Source of the DNA: Kribbella caucasensis
Lineage (GTDB): Bacteria > Actinomycetota > Actinomycetes > Propionibacteriales > Kribbellaceae
Direction of reading: 5' to 3'
Assembly (NCBI RefSeq): GCF_004361855.1
Contig: NZ_SNWQ01000001.1
Span: forward strand, 62,001 to 126,000
DNA length: 64,000 bases
Positions 1 through 9,722 of the stretch are shown here, piece by piece (within the stretch, counting starts at the first letter, position 1; each line of letters begins with the position of its first letter). The position numbers and the translations under genes are program-made. The notes under the pieces were generated by a model. The model was not told the DNA's origin. It worked only from the letters and a program-made list of their open reading frames with translations, and did no database searches.

Positions 1-1166
1 TGCGGATCGTGACCTGGCCGCTGGATGCGCTGGAGGCGGCCGGGCTGCCGTTGAAACCACTCGACCGCGTGCTGCCGTACAGCCCTGGCATCACCGTGGA
101 GCGGCCCGATCCCGTTGGCGACTACCGGGTTCCGGATGGGCGCTACCTGTCCGGGCTCATCGGGCGGCTGGTCGAACTGTTCAGCGACGGGGTGCCGACG
201 GTGGCGATGTCCTTGTACCTGAGCCCGCACGCGATCGCCGTGCAGGAGGCCGTCCAGGTGGCGCGCCGGATCGGGCCCGCACGGGTCATTACGGTGGCTG
301 AGGCGGTGGGCTCCGACATCACCAACGTGGTGCGCGAGTGCGTGGACACCGGCCGGTTCGGGGCGGCCGCGCACATCCTGTCGGTCTACCTGGCGGCCGA
401 CCACTGCGTGGCGGTGTCGGAGTACACCAGGGACCTGATCGTGGCCTCGGCGGCGACCCTCGACGGCATGCACGGCACGACATTCGCACAGCGGTGCCGT
501 GAGCGGATCGCCATCTCCTACCCGGCGGTCGACTCCTGGTCCTACCTGTCGCTCACCGATGACAGGATCGCCGAAACTCTTGCCCGACGCGGCCTTTCGC
601 GGGACGGGTACGTGCTGTTCCTGTCAAGGATCGCCTCGGCGAAGGGGGTCGATGACCTGATCGACGCCTACGCAGGGTCGCGGTCAGCCGAGCGGGTGCA
701 ACTGGTCCTGGCCGGGCGCGGGCCGCAGGAAGATGAGGTGGTGGCGCGGGTGGCGACAGCGGGCCTGGGCGAGCGGGTGCAGGTGCTGACCGACGTGGAC
801 GACGCGGAGAAGCCGGCGCTGATGGCCGGGAGCGCGGCGTTCGTGCTGCCGACACGCGAGCAGCCGGAGTTCGTTGAGACGTTCGGGATCGCGCTGGTCG
901 AGAAGGCTCTTGCCGGCGGCGGGCCGATCATCACCTGCGCAACCGGCGGCGTACCCGAGGCGGTCGGTGATACGGCCCTGCTGGTGCCGCAGCGTGACCC
1001 GGCCACGCTGCGGACCGTGCTTGATGAGGTCGTGTGCGACTGGACCTACGAGCAGCGGGCGGCAGCCGAGCGGCGCGCACGGGCGTACGCGTTGCAGTTC
1101 GACCGGGTTCCGGTGTTCGACCGCCTCTTCGCGCTCGCCGAGCCTCCCGCCGTCCACGTCGCCTGA
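1..1166 (+). CDS. GT4-family glycosyltransferase, 5' end at window edge
   Basis: Retaining glycosyltransferase of the GT-B fold, family 4 type, expected to move a sugar from a nucleotide-sugar donor to an unknown acceptor in the cytoplasm. The second half shows the donor-binding Rossmann domain: a VLFLSRI strand, a VLAGRGPQ turn, and the EX7E-type motif EFVETFGIALVEK followed by GGVPEAVGD. The reading frame is open to base 3, and bases 1-2 (TG) would complete an ATG or GTG with the base just outside the window, giving a natural start MRIVTW; an alternative is the GTG at 9. So the gene is complete or lacks only a few codons. Acceptor and pathway cannot be told, and the upstream neighbours are not visible. 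Confidence 0.8.
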   Translation, partial: RIVTWPLDALEAAGLPLKPLDRVLPYSPGITVERPDPVGDYRVPDGRYLSGLIGRLVELFSDGVPTVAMSLYLSPHAIAVQEAVQVARRIGPARVITVAEAVGSDITNVVRECVDTGRFGAAAHILSVYLAADHCVAVSEYTRDLIVASAATLDGMHGTTFAQRCRERIAISYPAVDSWSYLSLTDDRIAETLARRGLSRDGYVLFLSRIASAKGVDDLIDAYAGSRSAERVQLVLAGRGPQEDEVVARVATAGLGERVQVLTDVDDAEKPALMAGSAAFVLPTREQPEFVETFGIALVEKALAGGGPIITCATGGVPEAVGDTALLVPQRDPATLRTVLDEVVCDWTYEQRAAAERRARAYALQFDRVPVFDRLFALAEPPAVHVA

Positions 1167-1537
1167 GCTCGATCTGCTGGTCGCGAGGGCCGCTCCCTGG
1201 AGCGATCTTTCGTAGAGCGAGGTGTTCTCACCGGCGCCCTCGTCGCCAATCCTTCCCAGAGCGCAGCGCCAATGGCATCGCCGGCTGCTCGGCAACCGAC
1301 ACCACGGGCCTCGCACGCGCTGACCTGACGTCGCAGCCTGTCACTCTCACTGACGTCACCCATGTCTGCAACCGTCCAGTAGAAGCCTGTTAGACCGCGG
1401 ATCACCCTCCAGCGCGCTCAAGTCGGACCTGAGCTGCCCCAGAACACATCTCAGATTGACGGGACGAAATCTGAGATCTAGTGAATCTCGACATCAATCA
1501 CGACAGATAGCACTGCCATGCCTGGAGATGCATAGTA
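1167..1537. other. Intergenic region between glycosyltransferase and marR
   Basis: This 371-base stretch has no convincing gene. Short open frames on both strands lack a ribosome-binding site and recognisable domains. It holds a perfect 10-bp hairpin at 1448-1477 and, at its end, the palindrome at 1531-1545 that overlaps the marR start. Confidence 0.6.
1448..1477. terminator. Perfect 10-bp hairpin
   Basis: The arms ATCTCAGATT and AATCTGAGAT are perfectly complementary around a 10-base loop. No T-run follows. It lies between the glycosyltransferase and marR genes and is unusually AT-rich for this DNA, so it may be a terminator or an operator. Confidence 0.4.
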
Positions 1538-1545
1538 ATGCTATG
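1531..1545. promoter_or_regulatory. Putative MarR operator overlapping the start codon
   Basis: Inverted repeat CATAG-N5-CTATG covers the ATG at 1538. Placement over its own start fits autorepression by the MarR protein encoded here, as is common in the family. Binding is inferred. Confidence 0.45.
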
Positions 1546-2005
1546 TATATTGCAGCGTGTGATCGCGGATGAGTTGTCGGAGCTTGGGGTCGGCGTACTG
1601 GTGGCGGCCGCTCGGTTGACCAGGTTGGGGAGCCGGGATGTGACTGCGTTGCCGCCTGCGGCGATGCGGTTGCTGGGGCGGCTGGATGAACTGGGGCCGA
1701 CCCGGATCAGTGAGCTGGCCAAGGCGGATCGGTCCTCGCAGCCGACCATGTCGACGCTGGTCCAGCGCCAGGAGGAGAGCGGCTTGGTCCGGCGCGAGCC
1801 CGATCCGGCCGACTCGCGGGCCAGTCTGATCAGCCTCACCGACGCCGGCCTCGCCGTGCTCGACCGCGGCCGGCGGGAAGCCGGTGCGGTGATCGCCAGC
1901 CGGTTGAGTCAACTGCCGGCCAACGACATCGCGACCCTCGAAGCCGCCGTCATAGTCATGCACAAAATCCTCACCCTCGAACCGATGGAGGCAAACGCCC
2001 GGTGA
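1538..2005 (+). CDS. MarR family transcriptional regulator
   Basis: Winged-helix DNA-binding regulator of 155 residues. The central segment reads LGRLDELGPTRISELAKADR, then QPTMSTLVQRQEESGLVRRE and the wing DSRASLISLTDAG, the standard MarR order of helix, recognition helix and beta-hairpin. The ATG at 1538 has a GGAG at suitable distance; a GTG at 1559 is an alternative. The gene overlaps the next one by 4 bases (GTGA), so it is cotranscribed with an MFS exporter and probably senses a toxic compound that the exporter removes. The ligand is unknown. Confidence 0.85.
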   Translation: MLCILQRVIADELSELGVGVLVAAARLTRLGSRDVTALPPAAMRLLGRLDELGPTRISELAKADRSSQPTMSTLVQRQEESGLVRREPDPADSRASLISLTDAGLAVLDRGRREAGAVIASRLSQLPANDIATLEAAVIVMHKILTLEPMEANAR

Positions 2006-3219
2006 GCACCCGCAACTCGTTCCTGAACCAACCCAAGTCCGTCTGGGCCGTCGCCTTCGCGTGCGTGATCGCGTTCATGGGCATCGGCCTGGTGGACCCG
2101 ATCCTGAAACCGATCGCGGAGCAGTTGCACGCCAGCCCCTCGCAGGTGTCGTTGCTGTTCACCAGCTATATGGCCGTCATCGGGGTCGCGATGCTGATCA
2201 CCGGCGCGGTCTCCAGCCGGATCGGCGCCAAGCGCACCCTGTTGATCGGTCTCGCGATCATCGTCGTGTTCAGCGCCCTGGCCGGCCTGTCGAACTCGAT
2301 CGGCGCGATCGTCGCCTTCCGGGCCGGCTGGGGTCTCGGCAACGCGCTCTTCATCGCGACCGCGCTGGCCACCATCGTGAACTCCGCGTCCGGTTCGGTC
2401 GCCCAGGCGATCATCCTGTACGAGGCGGCGCTCGGCGTCGGGATCGCGGCCGGCCCACTCGTCGGCGGTGAACTCGGCACGATCTCCTGGCGCGGCCCGT
2501 TCTTCGGCGTCGCCGTACTGATGACGATCGCGTTAGCAGCGACCGCGTTCCTGCTGCCCGCTTCGCCGCCGGCCCCGCGTCGTACGTCGATCCTCGAACC
2601 GTTGAAGGCGTTGCGGCACCGGTCTCTGGCGACCGTGGCGGTCACGGCGTTGCTGTACAACTTCGGGTTCTTCACGTTGCTGGCGTTCACACCGTTCCCG
2701 TTGGCGATGTCGGCGCGGCAGATCGGGCTGATCTTCTTCGGCTGGGGCATCGGACTGGCGCTCACGTCGGTGTTCCTCGCGCCTGTGCTGCAGCGGAAAT
2801 TCGGGACGTTGCCGGTGGTGATGACGTCGCTGCTGCTGTTCGGCGCGGATCTCGCGGTGATGGGGGTCTACGCGCACCACAAGCCGGTGCTCGCGATCGG
2901 CGTTGTCGTGGCCGGCTTGTTCCTCGGCGTCAACAACACGCTGATCACCGAGGCGGTGATGGGTGCGGCTCCGGTCGAGCGCGGTACGGCGTCCGCGGCG
3001 TACAGCTTCGTCCGCTTCTCCGGCGGTGCGGTCGCTCCTTGGCTGGCCGGCAAGCTCGGCGAGGAGGTCAATGTCCAGCTCCCGTTCTACGTCGGCGCGT
3101 TCGCGGTCCTGCTCGCCGTCGGTGCGCTGGCGACCGGCTGGAAACCGCTGGCCCACCTCCGCATCCCAACCGCCCACTCCAAGACCGAAGCCGAAGCCCT
3201 CACCGCAGCCGACGCCTGA
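2002..3219 (+). CDS. MFS transporter (drug-efflux type)
   Basis: Integral membrane protein of 405 residues with about 12 hydrophobic segments, expected to export small molecules using the proton gradient. The first loop has the MFS signature region SSRIGAKRTLLIG between segments 2 and 3, and the N-terminal half includes GLVDPILKPIA and LLFTSYMAVIG, typical of Bcr/CflA or DHA1-like exporters. It starts with GTG inside the end of the marR gene, so translation is coupled. A hairpin terminator follows at 3233. The substrate is unknown; pairing with MarR suggests a drug or aromatic compound. Confidence 0.85.
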   Translation: MSTRNSFLNQPKSVWAVAFACVIAFMGIGLVDPILKPIAEQLHASPSQVSLLFTSYMAVIGVAMLITGAVSSRIGAKRTLLIGLAIIVVFSALAGLSNSIGAIVAFRAGWGLGNALFIATALATIVNSASGSVAQAIILYEAALGVGIAAGPLVGGELGTISWRGPFFGVAVLMTIALAATAFLLPASPPAPRRTSILEPLKALRHRSLATVAVTALLYNFGFFTLLAFTPFPLAMSARQIGLIFFGWGIGLALTSVFLAPVLQRKFGTLPVVMTSLLLFGADLAVMGVYAHHKPVLAIGVVVAGLFLGVNNTLITEAVMGAAPVERGTASAAYSFVRFSGGAVAPWLAGKLGEEVNVQLPFYVGAFAVLLAVGALATGWKPLAHLRIPTAHSKTEAEALTAADA

Positions 3220-3232
3220 CAGGCCAGAAGAG

Positions 3233-3264
3233 AGGCGGGCGACCTCCAAGTCGCCCGCCTTCTT
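3233..3264 (+). terminator. Rho-independent terminator after the MFS gene
   Basis: A perfect 11-bp stem (AGGCGGGCGAC / GTCGCCCGCCT) with loop CTCCAA is followed by TTCTT. It closes the marR-MFS operon just before the promoter of the next tetR gene. Confidence 0.8.
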
Positions 3265-3275
3265 GATCTCTGTCG

Positions 3276-3295
3276 ACCATACCAAACGGTATGGT
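3276..3295. promoter_or_regulatory. Putative TetR operator
   Basis: Perfect inverted repeat ACCATACC-AAAC-GGTATGGT, followed by a further half-site ATGGT, directly upstream of the tetR start at 3307. Position and symmetry fit autorepression. Confidence 0.7.
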
Positions 3296-3306
3296 ATGGT
3301 CGCGTC

Positions 3307-3858
3307 ATGGCGACGAGGACGACCTGGCTGGATGCGGGTCTGGAGATGCTGGCGCGCGACGGCGCGCCAGGAGTGACGATCGAGCGGCTGACCGCCCAGC
3401 TGGGGCTCAGCAAGGGCTCGTACTACCACCACTTCAAGGGCGTGGGCGACTTCCGGACCGCCCTGCTCGAGTACTTCGAAACGCAGTTCACGACTCGGCT
3501 GATCGACGCCGTCGAGAAGGAACCGGACGCCCCGGCGAAGGTGAAGCTGCGGAAACTGCTGAAGCTGGTGCTCTCCGACGAGGATCACGCCGAGCTCGAG
3601 ATCGCCGTACGGGCCTGGGCCTTGCAGGACACCGAAGCGCGGGCTGCTCAGGAACGGGTCGATCAGGCCCGGACCGGCTACCTGCGTGCGCTCTGCCAGG
3701 GGATCGACGGCGTCGACGACCCGGATCGGTTGGCCCAGTTGCTCTATCTGCTGCTGATCGGCGCCGAACAAGTCCTGCCCCCGCTGTCCAAGCGGGAGTT
3801 GCGGGACCTCTACGAGATGACGTTGCGACTGGCCACTGGCGAGTCGACCTTCGACTGA
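3307..3858 (+). CDS. TetR/AcrR family transcriptional regulator
   Basis: Repressor-type regulator of 183 residues. The N-terminal HTH reads DAGLEMLARDGAPGVTIERL then LGLSKGSYYHHFKGVGDFRT, a textbook TetR DNA-binding domain. The C-terminal ligand domain is helical and of unknown specificity. It sits 10 bases upstream of a DUF2867 gene on the same strand, so the two form an operon, and an AT-rich palindrome lies just before the start. Probably it regulates itself and its partner. Confidence 0.85.
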   Translation: MATRTTWLDAGLEMLARDGAPGVTIERLTAQLGLSKGSYYHHFKGVGDFRTALLEYFETQFTTRLIDAVEKEPDAPAKVKLRKLLKLVLSDEDHAELEIAVRAWALQDTEARAAQERVDQARTGYLRALCQGIDGVDDPDRLAQLLYLLLIGAEQVLPPLSKRELRDLYEMTLRLATGESTFD

Positions 3859-3868
3859 GGGAGCCCCC

Positions 3869-4366
3869 ATGACAACACGTACGGATCTGCCCGAACTGGA
3901 AGACCTGCTGCCGACCTCCGATGTCGTCGACGTGAAGGCCGCGCGCGGTCCGGTGTCGCTGCGCCAGTTCGTCGCCGGCTCGCTCGGCTACAGCCCGGTG
4001 TGGGTCAAGGCCCTGTTCGGCATCCGGATCGTGGTGGCCAAGGTGCTGCGCCTGGACATGGTCGGCGTACCACTCCACGATCGGCTCACGCCGGACACGG
4101 TCAGCTTCGCGCCGGGCGACCAGGTGTCGTTCTTCACCGTGATCCGCGGCGAGGAACACCACTACCTGGTGCTCGGGGTCGAGGACAACCACCTGACCGC
4201 GCAGCTGGCGATCATCGTCGCCGACGACGCCACGCCGGTGCGCGAGTACAAGGTGGTCACCCTCGTGCAGTACAAGCGGGGAGTCGGCAAGTTCTACTAC
4301 AACCTGATCCGCCCGTTCCACCACCTCGTCGTCCGCTCGATGATCAACGCGGGCGTTCGGCGCTGA
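3869..4366 (+). CDS. DUF2867 family protein
   Basis: A 165-residue protein matching the DUF2867 type, a family of unknown biochemical role often found as a partner of TetR genes or fused to NAD-binding domains. Visible features are a region around residues 45-65 (YSPVWVKALFGIRIVVAKVL), a central beta-rich part with FFTVIRGEEHHYLVLGVEDN, and a C-terminal segment ending YYNLIRPFHHLVVRSMI. No signal peptide or catalytic motif is evident. It shares the operon of the TetR gene ten bases upstream. It converges with the permease gene, leaving only 3 bases between the two. Confidence 0.65.
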   Translation: MTTRTDLPELEDLLPTSDVVDVKAARGPVSLRQFVAGSLGYSPVWVKALFGIRIVVAKVLRLDMVGVPLHDRLTPDTVSFAPGDQVSFFTVIRGEEHHYLVLGVEDNHLTAQLAIIVADDATPVREYKVVTLVQYKRGVGKFYYNLIRPFHHLVVRSMINAGVRR

Positions 4367-4369
4367 CGA

Positions 4370-6262
4370 CTACTCCCGTCCGCTGAGCAATGTGATCGGC
4401 GGACGGGAGGTTGCGGTCCATGCGGTGAGCGCGGCCGTCGACCCGACCACCACGAGCGCCGAGCCCAGGATCAACCCGAGCAGCTTCCACGGGACGGCGA
4501 CCACCACCACGCCGTACGTCCTCGCTGTTCCCGACGCGATACCGGCAAGTGCAGCGGCCGCAACCACAGAGCCGAGGAAGACACCGACGACCACAACGGT
4601 CAACGACTCGATCGCCGCCACGCCAACCACCTGGAGCCGAGTCAGGCCGGCCATTCGGTCCAGGGCGAACTCCCGCCGACGATCGGCCGCCGCCATCACC
4701 ACAGCGTTGACCACGGCAACGGCCGCATAGACCCCCGCCAACCCCATCAGCACCGCGAAGAGTCCCGTGTTGCCGCGCAACTGTGCCTCACCACGCGCCT
4801 CGGCCCATTCCTTCACCGTCTGTACGTCGCCGCCGAGCCGCGCGCCCACGACAGCCGGATCCACTCCCGGCGACAGTGCGACCAACGACTCGGTTCGCCC
4901 GACCGAGGGTGGGATGAGCGACCGTGGGACGAAGAAGTTCTCGCTCACGTCGGGCGTCTCCGGCATCAGCGCAACCACCTTCACCGCAAGGCGTTTCGCC
5001 CCGATCACCACGGTCACTGTCGAGCCCAGCTTGTACCCCTCGGCCGCCATCCCGGGACCGATCGCGATCGTTGCTCCTGACAACTGATCGAGCGATCCCT
5101 TGCGCGGCCGGAGTCGATGGGTTCGCTGGTACGCCGACGAGTCGATGCCGACGGCATCGGAGTACGTCGTCTGTTTCTTCTTGCCCTGCATGCGAATCAC
5201 CGTCACCGGTACGGTCGTCTGCACCGAGACGGCCGCGATGTCGTTGCCGGGTGCCACCACTCCGCCGACGACGAGATCGGCCGCGATCAGTTGCCGCTGT
5301 TCCTCGCCGACCGCCTTCGCCTGCGAGCCGAACGTGCCCCACAACCCGACGAGGAGTGCCACCAGGACGATCAACGGAGCCGCCGTAGCAGCGGACCGGC
5401 GTACGGCGTACAGGACTCCGGCGCGAGCGAGTTCCGCCACCAGGCTGCCGCGCAGCACCAAACCCGGCAGCCGCCCGGCGAACGGAACCACCAGCGGACT
5501 GAGCTGACTCAGCGCGACCGAGCCGCTGATCATCACCACCAACGCGATCACCAGCCCGGCGACGAAGTCCCGCGCGGCCTGCGCCGCGATCACCATCAGC
5601 ACGGTGAACCCGGCGGCCGAGATCCCCCAGAACCACCGCCAGCCGCTCATCACCGGCAACGTCTGCGGCAACTCCGACAACGCCTCGAGCGCACTGATCC
5701 GCGAGGCCCGCCACGCAGCGGCCAGTACGCCGGTCAGCGCCGTACACAACCCGACCGTCGCAGCCGCCCAGAGAGCGCCGTTCTCCCAAGGCGCGTGGAA
5801 CCAAGGCGGCAACATGCCCACGTGGATCAGCAGTTTCGACTGCGCCCACGTCCCGAGCAACCCGATCGGCACCCCGGCCGCGATCCCCAGAACACCTAGC
5901 ACGAGGGCTTCGCAGAACAGCATCAGCCGTACACCGCCCCGCTGCGCGCCGATCAACCGCAGCAGACCGATTTCCCGGCGCCGCTGAACGACCGCGGACC
6001 CGAACGTCGTGCTGACGATGAACACGGTGAGGAACACCGCCAGCATCACTGACATCCCAAGCAGCGTCGCCGCGCCCGCATACCCCTCCCGGATCCGAGC
6101 GCGTTCGATCGCCGGCACTCCGGTCGGCACCTGCGGCCGATCGGTCGCGGCCATCACCTGCAGCGCGGACTGCACCAACCCGACGCCCAACGCCACCGCG
6201 ACCACAGCACCGGCGAACAAGTGCCACCGATCCCGCACCGCGCCCAGAGACATCTTCAGCAT
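4370..6262 (-). CDS. FtsX-like ABC transporter permease
   Basis: Membrane component of an ABC transporter of the MacB/FtsX type, about 630 residues. It has an N-terminal membrane segment (residues 15-35), a FtsX core of four segments with the hallmark RRREIGLLRLIGAQR, a large middle extracytoplasmic domain, and a second FtsX core with DRRREFALDRMAGLT near the C-terminus. The ATG at 6262 (MLKMSLG) was chosen over an upstream ATG at 6295; the ATG at 6253 is possible. No ATPase gene lies next to it, so its partner must be elsewhere. Substrate unknown; this class often moves lipids or peptides or drives envelope remodelling. Confidence 0.8.
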   Translation of the reverse strand: MLKMSLGAVRDRWHLFAGAVVAVALGVGLVQSALQVMAATDRPQVPTGVPAIERARIREGYAGAATLLGMSVMLAVFLTVFIVSTTFGSAVVQRRREIGLLRLIGAQRGGVRLMLFCEALVLGVLGIAAGVPIGLLGTWAQSKLLIHVGMLPPWFHAPWENGALWAAATVGLCTALTGVLAAAWRASRISALEALSELPQTLPVMSGWRWFWGISAAGFTVLMVIAAQAARDFVAGLVIALVVMISGSVALSQLSPLVVPFAGRLPGLVLRGSLVAELARAGVLYAVRRSAATAAPLIVLVALLVGLWGTFGSQAKAVGEEQRQLIAADLVVGGVVAPGNDIAAVSVQTTVPVTVIRMQGKKKQTTYSDAVGIDSSAYQRTHRLRPRKGSLDQLSGATIAIGPGMAAEGYKLGSTVTVVIGAKRLAVKVVALMPETPDVSENFFVPRSLIPPSVGRTESLVALSPGVDPAVVGARLGGDVQTVKEWAEARGEAQLRGNTGLFAVLMGLAGVYAAVAVVNAVVMAAADRRREFALDRMAGLTRLQVVGVAAIESLTVVVVGVFLGSVVAAAALAGIASGTARTYGVVVVAVPWKLLGLILGSALVVVGSTAALTAWTATSRPPITLLSGRE

Positions 6263-6331
6263 GCCTCTACCCAATCGAGTCACCCTCGCCCGCACCCTGG
6301 CCGGAACGCCCGATCTTGGGTAGTGCGTGCG

Positions 6332-6913
6332 CTACCTGAGGTGGGAGAGGAGGGCGGCGAAGTCGGCGTGGTTGAACGGGCGGGCGCCGACCAGAGACTG
6401 CAGCAACAGGCCGTCGAGCGCGGCGACGACAAGGCTCGCCTTCTGCGGATTGGTCGTGAAGGTGCGGGCGATCTCGGTCAACGGCTGCAACCAGGCGGCG
6501 GCCGCCTCGCGCAGTGCCGGTCTGCGGGCCGCGAGCAAATACAGCTCGTACTCCGCGAGCGTGCGACCACGTCGGTAGACGAGCAAGTGCTCCACCAAGC
6601 GCGCGAGTTCATCGGCCGGACGGGCACCGAGCTCGGTCACGCGTTCGTGCAGCTCGGCCGTGAGGTCCTCCGCAGCCCATCGGAGTGCGTCGACGAGCAG
6701 CTCGTCCAGCGTCGCGAAGTGGTACGTCGTGGACGCGACCGATACCGCCGCCTCGGCCGCAACCGCCCGATGGCTGACGCCCGCGATCCCCTCCCGCTCG
6801 ATCACGGCCAGCGTCGCCTTGAGCAACTCAGTACGCCGCTGCTCGCCCCGCAATCGCCGTCCGTCGACCCGCCGTCGCTGGGCGTGCGGAATGGACCGAT
6901 CACCCGTCCGCAC
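6332..6913 (-). CDS. TetR family transcriptional regulator
   Basis: A 193-residue regulator with the HTH LLKATLAVIEREGIAGVSHR then AAVSVASTTYHFATLDELLV. The C-terminal part is a helical ligand domain. The GTG at 6913 was chosen because AGAGG precedes it at 5 bases; the open frame runs further upstream but would overlap the fbiC start. The gene is divergent from fbiC with a 109-base AT-rich shared promoter region, so it may control fbiC or itself. Ligand unknown. Confidence 0.8.
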   Translation of the reverse strand: MRTGDRSIPHAQRRRVDGRRLRGEQRRTELLKATLAVIEREGIAGVSHRAVAAEAAVSVASTTYHFATLDELLVDALRWAAEDLTAELHERVTELGARPADELARLVEHLLVYRRGRTLAEYELYLLAARRPALREAAAAWLQPLTEIARTFTTNPQKASLVVAALDGLLLQSLVGARPFNHADFAALLSHLR

Positions 6914-7022
6914 TACGCCTCTGACCTGCACAAACGTAAAACTAGCAGGACAGACGTACTGATTGTTTTTCGGGTCCGTATTCGCGAGATCCACGGCATT
7001 CCAGCACCTAGGCTCGGATCCC
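6914..7022. promoter_or_regulatory. Divergent promoter region tetR / fbiC
   Basis: This 109-base divergent gap is notably AT-rich around 6935-6970 (ACGTAAAACTAGCAGG, then ACTGATTGTTTTTCGG). It must carry the promoters of both genes. No clean palindrome was found, so the operator is unresolved. Confidence 0.4.
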
Positions 7023-9542
7023 GTGACCACGATCGAAGGCATCAGCACCGCGATGCGGCGGGCGCTCAAACGCGCGGACGACGGCAAGACCCTGGACCCG
7101 GCCGAGGCGGAGGTGCTGCTGGCCGCGACCGGTCCGGCACTCGAGGCGCTGATGGCGACGGCGGCCCGGATCCGTGACCAGGGGCTCGACGACGCCGGCC
7201 GCGCCGGGATCGTGACGTACTCGAAGAAGGTCTTCATCCCGCTCACCCGACTGTGCCGGGATCGCTGTCACTACTGCACGTTCGCGACCACCCCCGGCCG
7301 CGTGCACTCGCCATACCTGAGCCCGGACGAGGTGCTCGAGATCGCCCGGCAGGGCGCTGCCCTCGGTTGCAAGGAAGCGCTGTTCACGCTCGGCGATGCC
7401 CCGGAGGACCGCTGGGACGCGGCGAAGAAGTGGCTGGAGGAGGCTGGGTACGACAGCACGCTCGACTATGTGCGGGCGATGGCGATCCGCGTCCTGGAGG
7501 AGACCGGGCTGCTGCCGCACCTGAACCCGGGCGTCATGTCGTGGCAGGACATCCAGCGGCTGAAGCCGGTCGCGCCGAGCATGGGAATGATGCTGGAGAC
7601 CACCTCGCGCAGGCTGTTCGAGGAGAAGGGCCAGCCGCATTACGGCTCTCCCGACAAGGACCCCGCGATCCGGTTGCGCGTGCTGGAAGATGCGGGCCGC
7701 TCCAACGTCCCGTTCACGACCGGTCTGCTGATCGGTATCGGCGAGAACCTCACGGAGCGGGCCGATTCGATCTTCGCGCTGCGCCGGATCGCCCGTCAGT
7801 ACGGCGGGATCCAGGAGGTCATCATCCAGGGGTTCCGGGTGAAGCCGGACACCGCCATGCGCAACGACGCCGACGTACCGCTGGACGAGTGGCTGGCCGC
7901 GATCGCCGTCACCCGGATCGTGCTCGGCCCGCGGATGCGGGTCCAGGCGCCGCCGAACCTGGTCGACCTGGACGAGTGCCGCAAACTGCTCGACGCCGGC
8001 GTGGACGACTTCGGCGGCGTCTCCCCGCTCACCCCGGACCACGTGAACCCCGAGCGCCCTTGGCCGCAGATCGACGACCTCGCCAAGGTGACCGCGGATG
8101 CCGGATTCACCTTGCGGGAAAGGCTGACCGCGCACCCGGAGTACCTGCGTGAGCCGTGGCTGGACCCGCGGCTGATCTCGCACGTCGAGGCGCTCGTGGA
8201 TCCGGAGACCGGCCTCGCGAACGAGGACGCGATGCCGAAGGGCCTTCCGTGGCAGGAGCCGGACGGCGGCTGGGACAGCGTGGGCAGGACCGACCTGCAC
8301 ACCGCGATCGACACCGAGGGACGGCGTACCGAGACCCGTTCGGACTTCGACGCTGCGTATGGCGACTGGGATGTGCTGCGTGAGGACGTCGCGGCCCGCC
8401 GGGCGCCGGAGCGGATCGACGGTGATGTGAAGGAGGCGCTCGCGGCCGCCGAACGCGACCCGGCCGGGTTGTCCGACGAGCACGCGTTGACCTTGATGAC
8501 GGCGACGGGTCCGGCGCTCGACCAGCTCGCTCACCTCGCCGATGAGTTGCGCAAGGCAACGGTCGGCGACGACGTGACGTACGTGGTGAACCGGAACATC
8601 AACTTCACCAACGTCTGCTACACGGGCTGCCGGTTCTGCGCGTTCGCCCAGCGGCGTACCGACGCGGACGCCTACTCGCTGTCGATGGACGAGGTCGCCC
8701 AGCGGGCCGAGGAGGCCTGGGTGATCGGCGCGACCGAGGTGTGCATGCAGGGCGGCATCCACCCGGACCTGCCCGGTACGGCGTACGCGGATCTGGTCCG
8801 CGCCGTCAAGGACCGGGTACCGGAGATGCACGTGCACGCGTACTCGCCGATGGAGATCGTGAACGGATCGGTCCGCACCGGGCTGTCGATCGAGGAGTTC
8901 CTGATCTCGGTCAAGGAGGCCGGGCTGGACAGCATCCCCGGTACCGCGGCCGAGATCCTCGACGACGACGTCCGCTGGATCCTCACCAAGGGGAAGTTGC
9001 CGACGGCATCGTGGATCGAGGTGATCAGCACCGCGCACAAGGTCGGGCTGCCGTCGTCGTCGACGATGATGTACGGGCACGTGGACTCACCGCATCACTG
9101 GGTCCAGCACCTGCGCACGATCGCGGCCGTGCAGGATCGGACCGGCGGCTTCACCGAGTTCGTGCTGCTGCCGTTCATCCACACCAACTCGCCGATCTAC
9201 CTGGCCGGCGTGGCCCGCCCGGGTCCGACGTACGACGAGAACCGGGCCGTGCACGCGATGGCGCGGATCATGTTGCACGGGCGGATCGACAACATCCAGT
9301 GCTCCTGGGTCAAGCTCGGCGTCGACGGTTGCGTCGCGGTCCTGAACGGCGGCGTCAACGACATCGGCGGCACCCTGATGGAGGAGACCATCAGCCGGAT
9401 GGCCGGCTCCAAACACGGCTCCCGCAAGTCCATCGAAGAACTGACCGCCATGGCCACCGCCGCCAACCGCCCCGCCCGCCAACGCACGACGACGTACGGC
9501 GAAGTCCCCCAGCACCCACACACCACCCTCGAACTCGCCTGA
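7023..9542 (+). CDS. fbiC: FO synthase (bifunctional CofG/CofH), F420 biosynthesis
   Basis: Makes 7,8-didemethyl-8-hydroxy-5-deazariboflavin (FO), the chromophore of coenzyme F420, from tyrosine and a flavin-pathway diaminouracil. The 839-residue protein fuses two radical-SAM domains. The N-terminal CofG half has the cluster motif CRDRCHYC near residue 78; the C-terminal CofH half has CYTGCRFC near residue 532, followed by the conserved GGIHPDLPG. Full length for actinobacterial FbiC. The GTG at 7023 gives the expected N-terminus. It stands alone; other F420 genes are not in the window. F420 could serve the LLM-family oxidoreductase at 48.2 kb, but that is only a possibility. Confidence 0.95.
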   Translation: MTTIEGISTAMRRALKRADDGKTLDPAEAEVLLAATGPALEALMATAARIRDQGLDDAGRAGIVTYSKKVFIPLTRLCRDRCHYCTFATTPGRVHSPYLSPDEVLEIARQGAALGCKEALFTLGDAPEDRWDAAKKWLEEAGYDSTLDYVRAMAIRVLEETGLLPHLNPGVMSWQDIQRLKPVAPSMGMMLETTSRRLFEEKGQPHYGSPDKDPAIRLRVLEDAGRSNVPFTTGLLIGIGENLTERADSIFALRRIARQYGGIQEVIIQGFRVKPDTAMRNDADVPLDEWLAAIAVTRIVLGPRMRVQAPPNLVDLDECRKLLDAGVDDFGGVSPLTPDHVNPERPWPQIDDLAKVTADAGFTLRERLTAHPEYLREPWLDPRLISHVEALVDPETGLANEDAMPKGLPWQEPDGGWDSVGRTDLHTAIDTEGRRTETRSDFDAAYGDWDVLREDVAARRAPERIDGDVKEALAAAERDPAGLSDEHALTLMTATGPALDQLAHLADELRKATVGDDVTYVVNRNINFTNVCYTGCRFCAFAQRRTDADAYSLSMDEVAQRAEEAWVIGATEVCMQGGIHPDLPGTAYADLVRAVKDRVPEMHVHAYSPMEIVNGSVRTGLSIEEFLISVKEAGLDSIPGTAAEILDDDVRWILTKGKLPTASWIEVISTAHKVGLPSSSTMMYGHVDSPHHWVQHLRTIAAVQDRTGGFTEFVLLPFIHTNSPIYLAGVARPGPTYDENRAVHAMARIMLHGRIDNIQCSWVKLGVDGCVAVLNGGVNDIGGTLMEETISRMAGSKHGSRKSIEELTAMATAANRPARQRTTTYGEVPQHPHTTLELA

Positions 9543-9649
9543 CCCCTCCGAGGCCGCTCAGTGGCGGGCTGGCTGACCGTCAACCTCGTCGATTTGGTGG
9601 TGGGGAACGGTGTGGTCGAGCTTCGACCAGGGGTGGGCGGGTGTGGGGG

Positions 9650-9722
9650 CCGTGAACAAGTTGTCGGGAGTTCGGACAGTTGGTGTAGGTGTTCACGGTC
9701 CCGCGATGTTGTTCAAGGTCCC
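9650..9722. repeat. Palindromic intergenic element, copy 1
   Basis: Perfect stem CCGTGAACA (9650-9658) / TGTTCACGG (9690-9698), followed by TTGTTCAAGGTCCC. The string GTGAACAAGTTGTCGGG recurs with few changes downstream of modC at 16306. Both copies lie shortly after a stop codon. Confidence 0.5.

Noticed and set aside
7008..9080. 690-codon open frame antisense to fbiC
   Set aside because: It is a shadow of a high-GC gene; fbiC on the other strand has both radical-SAM motifs, and the antisense product has no recognisable domain.
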